Assembly (NCBI RefSeq): GCF_016863395.1
Contig: NZ_BOOU01000024.1
Coordinates: 1 to 64,000, forward strand
Length of the DNA stretch: 64,000 nucleotides
Direction of reading: 5' to 3'
Origin: Sphaerisporangium rufum
Lineage (GTDB): Bacteria; Actinomycetota; Actinomycetes; Streptosporangiales; Streptosporangiaceae
Shown one piece after another: positions 58,686 through 64,000 of the stretch. Numbering within the stretch: position 1 is the first letter of the stretch; each line of letters begins with the position of its first letter. The position numbers and the translations under genes were made by a program. Under the pieces are notes generated by a model. That model did not search any database and was not told the origin of the DNA. It saw nothing but the letters and a program-made list of their open reading frames with translations.

Positions 58686-60872
58686 TCAGCGCGGGCCGCC
58701 GGCCAGCGGCGGCACCGCGTTGCGCGCCATCTCCAGCGCCCGGTCCGGCCACCACTGGCCGGCCTGCGGGGTGACGAACCCGTACACCGGATCGGCCGGG
58801 CCGGCGGTGCCGCGGGTGCACTGCCCGTTGGAGAACCCGGGGCTGTTCAGCCACAGGAACGCGTCGGCCGCCGGGTCGCCGGTGCCGGTGGTCGGCCGCG
58901 GCCCGGCGCCGCGCCCGGGCGGGTTGCACCACTCGTCGGGTGACGGGAACCGCCCCTTGGGCGGCGTCCACTCCCCGGCGCCGTTGCGGCTGGTGTCCAC
59001 CACGAAATGCGGCAGGCCGGGCGCGTCCCCGTGCACGGCGGCGATCTCCTCGGGGGCGCAGCCCGTCTCGGGCACCCCCGCCTTCAGGTACAGGCAGCGG
59101 GCCAGCGCCCGGCCGTGCGCCAGCGATCTCTGGGTGTCGCGGTGGGCGGTCATGTTGAGATGGAACCCGTCGGCCCGGCGCAACCCCGCGGCCAGCAGCC
59201 GGTCGGCGATCTCGTCGAGCTCCGGCCAGCCCGCCAGGCCGCCGTCGAGGTAGACGGCCGTGCGGCGCAGGCCGGCCAGCGCCGACACGGCGGTGGACAG
59301 GTCGGCGTACCGGCGCCTGGCCGCCTCCTCGCCGCCCTTGGGGCACTCGGCGGTGCCGGGCGGCCGGGACAGGCTGTTCGGTTCCAGCACGACGACGGCC
59401 GGGCGGTCGCCGATGCCGCGGGCCACCCCCTCGATCCAGGCGCGGTAGGCGCCGCTGTCCGGCGCGCCGCCGTTCCAGCAGTCCCGGCCGGGGATGTGGT
59501 TGGTGACGAAGACCGGCACCTGGTGCCGCGCGGCGGCCTCGGTGGTCGCCTCCCTGGCCCGGCGGGCCATGTCGTCCGGCGAGCCGCCGTCCAGCCACAT
59601 GGCCTGCGGCACCGCGGCCAGCGACCGCATCAGCGCCGCGTCGGCCGGCCGGCCCTGCGCCGTCCAGGTGTCGGCCTGGCGGGCGGCGTCGGTGCCGGGC
59701 TGCACGTAGAAGCGCACGTTGCGGGCCCGCAACGGGTTGGCCCGCCCGTCGCGGATCGGGAAGGGCCGCCCCGTCGGGGCGGGGGTGCCGGTCGTGCCGG
59801 TGTCCGGTGCCAGCGGGGCTCGCCCGGCCGCCTCGGCGGGCACGCCGGGCAGGATGGGCAGCTCGGCCAGGCCGGCGCGGGTGGCGGCGACGGTCCCCGC
59901 GGTGATCAGCACGGCCAGCGCGGTGCCCGCCCCGGCCCAGCGCAGCCGGTGTGCCCGGCGGCGCGGGGCCGGCGGGGCGGCGGGCGGCGCCGGGTCGGCC
60001 GGCGCGGTGGGGGCGTTGGGCTCGGGCACCCCGGCCCGGGTGGCCAGCGCGTCCACCAGTTCGGCCGGGGTCGGCCGGCTCGCCGGGTCCTTGTCCAGCG
60101 CCCGGACGACCAGCTCGCCGAGCACGCCGTCCAGCGGCGGCAGCTCCGGCGGGTCGTGCACCACCCGGTACAGCACCTCGTGGCCGGCGCCGGTGCCGAA
60201 CGGCGGCCGGCCGCAGGCGGCGAAGACCACCACGCCCGCCCAGGAGAAGACGTCGGAGGCCGGGGTGATCGTCAGGCCGCGCACCCGCTCGGGCGACATG
60301 TAGGCGGGCGTCCCCATGATGGTGACCGAGTGGGTCGCGCCGTCCGGCAGCGAGGCGAGACCGAAGTCGATCACCTTGGGCCCGACCGGGGAGAGCAGCA
60401 CGTTCGACGGTTTGAGGTCGCGGTGGATCACCTCGGCGGCGTGCACGGCCCGCAGCGCGGTCGCCATGCTCATCGCGAGCCCGTCCAGCGCGGACCCCGA
60501 CAGCGGGCCCTCCCGGTGCACCTTCTCCAGCAGCGTGGGCCCGGGGACGTACTCGGTGACCAGGTAGGCCAGCTCGCCGTCCACGTCGGCGTCCAGCACC
60601 GGCGCGGTGGAGAACCGGGCGACCCGGCGGGTCGCCGCGACCTCCCGGCGGAACCGCCGCCGGAAATCGGGGTCGCTCGCCAGGTGCCGGTGGATGACCT
60701 TGATCGCCACCTGCCGGCGGGACCGTCCCTCGGCCAGGTAGACGACGCCCATGCCGCCCTCGCCCAGCCGGCGCAGGATCCGGTACCCGCCGACCTCCCA
60801 GGGGCCGCCGTCACCAGGTGCGTGACCCGGTGACCCGGCCTGTCCGCTGCCGCGCTTCAATAGCCCGCCCAC
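58686..60872 (-). CDS. Receptor-type Ser/Thr kinase with extracellular GH6 (cellulase-like) pseudo-enzyme domain
   Basis: A 728-residue single-pass kinase. Residues 30-280 are a Pkn-type kinase with GEGGMGVVYLA, K58 (VAIKVIH), HRDLKPSN (D152), DFG (D169) and SPE, so it should be active. Residues 311-333 are one membrane helix. Residues 378-725 match a glycoside hydrolase 6 domain (RFYVQPGTDAARQA, HIPGRDCWNGG, VVDTSRNG, GQWWPDRALEMARNA). However, the catalytic acid in the family motif L-E-P-D is Asn (N499, VLEPNSLS), the family P-G-E-S-D-G is PGFSNG (678-683), and D-A-G-H is DGGL. D464 in the first motif is kept. The outside domain is therefore predicted to bind, not cut, a beta-glucan. GTG 60872 is the start; the ribosome site is weak. 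Confidence 0.88.
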   Translation of the reverse strand: MGGLLKRGSGQAGSPGHAPGDGGPWEVGGYRILRRLGEGGMGVVYLAEGRSRRQVAIKVIHRHLASDPDFRRRFRREVAATRRVARFSTAPVLDADVDGELAYLVTEYVPGPTLLEKVHREGPLSGSALDGLAMSMATALRAVHAAEVIHRDLKPSNVLLSPVGPKVIDFGLASLPDGATHSVTIMGTPAYMSPERVRGLTITPASDVFSWAGVVVFAACGRPPFGTGAGHEVLYRVVHDPPELPPLDGVLGELVVRALDKDPASRPTPAELVDALATRAGVPEPNAPTAPADPAPPAAPPAPRRRAHRLRWAGAGTALAVLITAGTVAATRAGLAELPILPGVPAEAAGRAPLAPDTGTTGTPAPTGRPFPIRDGRANPLRARNVRFYVQPGTDAARQADTWTAQGRPADAALMRSLAAVPQAMWLDGGSPDDMARRAREATTEAAARHQVPVFVTNHIPGRDCWNGGAPDSGAYRAWIEGVARGIGDRPAVVVLEPNSLSRPPGTAECPKGGEEAARRRYADLSTAVSALAGLRRTAVYLDGGLAGWPELDEIADRLLAAGLRRADGFHLNMTAHRDTQRSLAHGRALARCLYLKAGVPETGCAPEEIAAVHGDAPGLPHFVVDTSRNGAGEWTPPKGRFPSPDEWCNPPGRGAGPRPTTGTGDPAADAFLWLNSPGFSNGQCTRGTAGPADPVYGFVTPQAGQWWPDRALEMARNAVPPLAGGPR

Positions 60873-60971
60873 CTGTGCTAGATGCCGGACCCGCCCGCAA
60901 ACGATCGTATCCGGACGAACGCCGCGAGGGGCCTGAATCTCACCATCGCCGGCGGGGGGGTGTTGCCTGAT

Positions 60972-61007
60972 TTACTCGGACGAGGTAATTTTTACCCATG
61001 CGAGTAA
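60972..61007. promoter_or_regulatory. Tandem TetR operator palindromes over the start codon
   Basis: Two near-palindromes with the same half-sites: TTACTCGGACGAGGTAA (60972-60988) and TTACCCATGCGAGTAA (60992-61007). The ATG of the TetR gene lies inside the second. This indicates autorepression. Confidence 0.65.
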
Positions 61008-61618
61008 CTGACGGGGGTCGCCGGAGCACCCTCACCGGCGAGGCCCGGCGGGCGCAGATCGTCGCGGCCGCCATCGACACCATCGCCGAGCTCGGTTACC
61101 GGCAGGCGAGCTTCGCCCGCATCGCCGAGCGGGCCGGCCTCAGCAGCACCCGGCTCATCTCGTACCACTTCGCCGGCAAGGACGAACTGATGCGCCAGGT
61201 CGTCCTCGCGGTCGTCGGCGACATCGGCCGGCACGTCACCGAGCGCCTGCGCCGGGAGCCCACCGCCGCGGGGGCGCTGCGGGCCTACATCCGGGCGGTG
61301 ATCGGCTACAACGCGGACAACCGGCCGCGGATGGCCGCGCTGATGGAGATCTTCCTCAACCACCGCGACGAGAGCGGCGAGGGCTCCTACGACGCCGGTG
61401 ACGACGCCGACGTGCTCAACGGGGTCGAGGAGATCCTGCGCCGCGGGCAGCGCGCGGGGGAGTTCCGCGCGTTCGACACCAGGGTGATGGCCTTCGCGAT
61501 CCAGCGGTCGCTGGACGGCCTGCCGTTCCTGCTCCAGGCCGAGCCCGGCCGGGACATCGGCGCCTACGCCGAGGAACTGGTCACCACGTTCGACCTGGCC
61601 ACCAGGGCCGAGCCATGA
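60998..61618 (+). CDS. TetR-family transcriptional regulator
   Basis: A 206-residue repressor. The N-terminal HTH is at about 18-62 (AAIDTIAELGYRQASFARIA, then SSTRLISYHFAGKDEL). The C-terminal ligand domain is of the type found near drug- or lipid-related membrane proteins. It overlaps the next membrane protein gene by 4 bases (ATGA), so it probably controls that gene and itself through the palindromes at its start. Divergent from the kinase gene. Confidence 0.92.
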   Translation: MRVTDGGRRSTLTGEARRAQIVAAAIDTIAELGYRQASFARIAERAGLSSTRLISYHFAGKDELMRQVVLAVVGDIGRHVTERLRREPTAAGALRAYIRAVIGYNADNRPRMAALMEIFLNHRDESGEGSYDAGDDADVLNGVEEILRRGQRAGEFRAFDTRVMAFAIQRSLDGLPFLLQAEPGRDIGAYAEELVTTFDLATRAEP

Positions 61619-62274
61619 CTCGCCGGCGGCGGCACCGGTTGCTGCTGCTGGTCGACCTGGCCGGGCCGATCGCCCTGTACTACCTGCTGCGGCTGGCCGG
61701 CCAGGACGTGCACGCGGCGGCGCTGATCAGCTCGCTGGTGCCCGGGCTCGACCTGGTCACCGCGCTGGTCCGCCGCCGGCGGCCGGAAGCGGTGGCCGTC
61801 TTCATGACCGTGATGATGCTCGGCAGCGCCCTGGTGTCCCTGCTGAACGGCGACCCCCGCTTCGTGCTGGCCAAGGAGGGCTGGCTCACCGGCGTCACCG
61901 GCCTGTGGATGCTGGCCAGCGCCTGGAGCCGGCAACCGCTGACCGTGCCGTTCACCCGCCTGCTGCTGGAGGGCCGGATCGGCCCCGGGCGGCCGCGCTG
62001 GGAGGTCATGTGGGAGCTGCCGCGCTTCCGCCGGATCTGGCGGGTCTGCACGGTGCTGTGGGGCATCGGGCTGCTGGCCGACGCGGCGGTGCGGGTCGTC
62101 ATGGCCTACACCCTGCCGCTGGACACCGTGCCCGGCCTGACCGCCGCGCAGTACGTGGTGTTCGTGCTGCTCATGCAGGTCGTCATGAACGTCTACCTGG
62201 TGCCCTCCGGCGTCTACAACCAGTGGTCCCGCCTGTACGAGCCGCTCCGCGCCCGGCAGCGGGCCGGCGGCTGA
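61615..62274 (+). CDS. VC0807-like integral membrane protein
   Basis: A 219-residue membrane protein with about five hydrophobic helices (for example LLLLVDLAGPIALYYLL, AVAVFMTVMMLGSALVSLL). It resembles the VC0807/intracellular-septation-related family of unknown function. It is translationally coupled to the TetR gene and is its likely target. Confidence 0.75.
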   Translation: MTRRRRHRLLLLVDLAGPIALYYLLRLAGQDVHAAALISSLVPGLDLVTALVRRRRPEAVAVFMTVMMLGSALVSLLNGDPRFVLAKEGWLTGVTGLWMLASAWSRQPLTVPFTRLLLEGRIGPGRPRWEVMWELPRFRRIWRVCTVLWGIGLLADAAVRVVMAYTLPLDTVPGLTAAQYVVFVLLMQVVMNVYLVPSGVYNQWSRLYEPLRARQRAGG

Positions 62275-62299
62275 ACCCGCCCTGATCCTTGAGCCGCTC

Positions 62300-62450
62300 C
62301 GTTCCCCGAACCTGCCGTGCCTCCGAACCTGCCCTGAGCCCTGAACCTGCCGTGCCTCTGAACCCGTCCTGAACCCCGAACCTGTCGTGACCCGAACCCG
62401 CCCTGGACCCCGAACCTGCCGTGACCCCGAAGCCGCCTGAGCCTGGAGCG
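62300..62450. repeat. Degenerate repeat, CCGAACCTGCCGTG-type
   Basis: About five imperfect copies of a unit close to CCGAACCTGCCGTGNC between the two membrane protein genes. In the opposite direction it reads GGTTCGGGG repeats. No gene seen here. Confidence 0.7.
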
Positions 62451-62528
62451 GCCCGAAGCCGCCGGGCCACCCTGATCCGTTCGCCGGCCCCAGGGCCGAT
62501 CCGCAAGCCCACCCGTAAGGAGACACCC

Positions 62529-62978
62529 ATGTCCGCCACCACCTCCCCGCCGCGCACCCCGGCGGCCACCCGGCGCGGGGCCCGCGCCCTGGCCGTGGCC
62601 GGCGCGGCCGCCGCCGCGCTCGCCATCTGGGCCGTCGCGGTCGTCGCCGGCGTCCGGCTGGACGTCCACCAGAACGGCGCCGTCACGGAGGTCGGCCCGG
62701 CGGCCGTCGCCGGGGTGGCGCTGGCCGCCGGCCTGGCCGGCTGGGCGGCACTCGCCATCCTGGACCGGACGGCCCCCCGGCGGGCCCGCACCGTCTGGAC
62801 CGCGCTGGCCGGCATCGTGCTGGTGCTCTCGCTGGCCGGCCCGGTCACCGCCGCCGCGACCCCGGCCGCCATGGTCGTGCTGCTCGCCCTGCACCTGGCG
62901 GTCGGCGCGGTGCTGATCTTCCTGCTCCCCGCCCGCCGGCGCCCCGGCCGGGGTGAAGTACCCGCCCGGACCGAGTAG
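62529..62978 (+). CDS. DUF6069-like small membrane protein
   Basis: A 149-residue protein with four hydrophobic helices and charged ends. The spacing of helices and the VRLDVHQNGAVTEVGP loop between helices 1 and 2 resemble actinobacterial DUF6069 proteins, of unknown role. ATG 62529 has AAGGAGA at good spacing; a longer frame upstream runs through the repeat and is rejected. Confidence 0.75.
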   Translation: MSATTSPPRTPAATRRGARALAVAGAAAAALAIWAVAVVAGVRLDVHQNGAVTEVGPAAVAGVALAAGLAGWAALAILDRTAPRRARTVWTALAGIVLVLSLAGPVTAAATPAAMVVLLALHLAVGAVLIFLLPARRRPGRGEVPARTE

Positions 62979-63022
62979 CCGTACTCAGGCGCCGGAGGCG
63001 GCCGGCGCCGCACCATCGATCC

Positions 63023-63313
63023 ATGAGCCGTCCCATACACAACACCATGACCGGCGCCTACTACGCGCAGTGCGTCCTGTCCTTCGGGCTCTCGCTGGTG
63101 AGCGTGGTCCTCGGCATCGCCTACCTCCCGGTCGGCCCCTGGGTGCGCGCCTTTCTCGCCGTGGCGGTCCTCTACACGGTGACCTCGGCCTTCGTGCTGG
63201 CCAAGTGCGTGCGCGACCGGCAGGAGGTCACCACCATGTCCAGCCGCGTCGACCAGGCGCGGCTGGACCGCCTGCTCTCCGAGCACGACCCCTTCAAGGT
63301 CGACACCCCCTGA
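63023..63313 (+). CDS. YiaA/YiaB-type two-helix inner membrane protein
   Basis: A 96-residue protein with two hydrophobic helices (VLSFGLSLVSVVLGIAYL and FLAVAVLYTVTSAFVLA) and a charged cytoplasmic tail. It fits the YiaAB two-helix domain. Function unknown. 44 bases after the previous gene. Confidence 0.7.
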   Translation: MSRPIHNTMTGAYYAQCVLSFGLSLVSVVLGIAYLPVGPWVRAFLAVAVLYTVTSAFVLAKCVRDRQEVTTMSSRVDQARLDRLLSEHDPFKVDTP

Positions 63314-63482
63314 CGGCGGCCGCCGTCCCGGCGGCCCGGTCAGGACGCCGGGACGGGTCGCGCCCCGTCCAGAACCGCTCGTACGCGGTGCCGTCCGGGC
63401 CGGCCGCCACGACCGGGCCGAGCGGGACCCTCACCCCGGCCCCGCCGGGATCTCGGCCATGGCCGCCGCGCGGCGGAGGCCG

Positions 63483-64000
63483 TCAGGCGTCATCCAGGCC
63501 GCGCTCGATCGCGTACCTGGTCAGCTCCACCCGGTTGTGCAGGCGCAGCTTGGTGAGGGTGTTCTGCACGTGGTTCTGCACGGTGCGGTGCGACAGCACC
63601 AGCCGCTCGGCGATCTGCTTGTACGACAGGCCCTTGGCCACCAGCCGGAGCACCTCGGTCTCCCGCTCGGTCAGCCGGGGGCCGTCGTCCGGCGCGGCCC
63701 GGCCGGCCAGCCGGCGGTACTCGCCGAGCACCAGCCCGGCCAGGCCGGGGGTGAACACCGGGTCGCCGCCGGCCGTCCGCCGCACCGCGTCCAGGAACTC
63801 CGCCCGGCCCGCCGACTTCACCAGGTAACCGGAGGCGCCGGCCTTGACCGCCTCCAGCACATCGTCCTGCTCGGCGCTCGCCGACAGCACCAGCACCCGC
63901 GGCGGGTCCGGCAGGGCGGCCAGCCCGCGGGCCACCTCGGCGCCCGGCAGGTCGGGTAGCCGCAGGTCCAGCACCACGACGTCCGGACGGACGGCCGCCG
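63483..64000 (-). CDS. NarL/FixJ-type response regulator (5' end outside window)
   Basis: At least 172 residues of a two-component response regulator; the start lies beyond base 64000. The receiver domain shows the phospho-acceptor region VVVLDLRLPDLPG and the conserved Lys in YLVKSAGRAEF. The C-terminal LuxR-type HTH reads LTERETEVLRLVAKGLSYKQ, then RTVQNHVQNTLTKL. Its histidine kinase is probably encoded just upstream, outside the window. Confidence 0.92.
   Translation of the reverse strand, partial: AAVRPDVVVLDLRLPDLPGAEVARGLAALPDPPRVLVLSASAEQDDVLEAVKAGASGYLVKSAGRAEFLDAVRRTAGGDPVFTPGLAGLVLGEYRRLAGRAAPDDGPRLTERETEVLRLVAKGLSYKQIAERLVLSHRTVQNHVQNTLTKLRLHNRVELTRYAIERGLDDA

Overview
The window is chromosomal DNA from a high-GC Gram-positive actinomycete. 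The evidence is the very GC-rich third codon position, frequent GTG and TTG starts, a tRNA without an encoded CCA, an actinobacterial ydaO-type c-di-AMP riboswitch, ESX/EspC-like proteins, PASTA-less Pkn-type kinases and SpoIIE/STAS signalling. The gene style fits the Streptosporangiales (Actinomadura-like), but that placement is inference only.

Layout. 1-5.5 kb: an ECF sigma factor whose N-terminus lies inside a dispersed repeat, an MDR oxidoreductase, an OsmC protein, a repeat-rich non-coding stretch, a c-di-AMP riboswitch driving an RlpA-like secreted barrel protein, and tRNA-Lys(CUU). 5.6-8.5 kb: a lower-GC patch with an IS256-family element and a convergent pair made of a DUF488 gene and an unrecognised gene. 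8.7-15.7 kb: a sugar ABC importer (binding protein and two permeases, no ATPase) divergent from a LacI repressor and a GH42 beta-galactosidase, with two matching palindromic operators between them. 15.8-19.1 kb: an EspC/WXG100-like pair, a CHAP amidase and a secreted GH12 glucanase with its own operator. 19.2-22.2 kb: an intradiol dioxygenase and a KtrA/KtrB potassium system.

22.6-34.3 kb looks like a small, unfamiliar biosynthetic locus. It has a T-C-A-T NRPS lacking a starter module and a thioesterase. It also has an S66/MccF-like hydrolase with Cys in place of the catalytic Ser, an FAD oxidoreductase, Nudix and HAD enzymes, an APH-like kinase, and LuxR and TPR regulators. 34.5-38.2 kb holds a hydroxyacid dehydrogenase, a metallo-beta-lactamase-fold hydrolase and a membrane alpha/beta hydrolase. 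38.2-41.4 kb is a signalling operon joining a SpoIIE phosphatase, a cobalamin-binding protein with the W-x9-EH motif of CarH-type light sensors, and a STAS anti-anti-sigma factor. 41.5-44.2 kb has an FMN reductase, an ABM monooxygenase, a 4'-phosphopantetheinyl transferase (which could activate the NRPS) and a phosphoesterase.

44.4-49.8 kb is a decayed, lower-GC stretch: two gene fragments fused end to end, a pentadienoate hydratase-type gene, a regulator broken by a stop and a frameshift, a Nudix protein and an intact XRE/TPR regulator. 50.1-53.2 kb is an antibiotic-tolerance pair (Cmx/CmrA-like exporter with a candidate leader peptide, and an ABC-F protein). 53.6-58.4 kb is an uncharacterised four-gene envelope cassette followed by an NlpC/P60 hydrolase. 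58.7-60.9 kb encodes the most unusual protein seen: a Ser/Thr kinase joined through one membrane helix to an outside GH6 cellulase domain whose catalytic acids are replaced, so it is probably a sensor and not an enzyme. The window ends with a TetR regulator over tandem palindromes, small membrane proteins and a truncated NarL-type response regulator.
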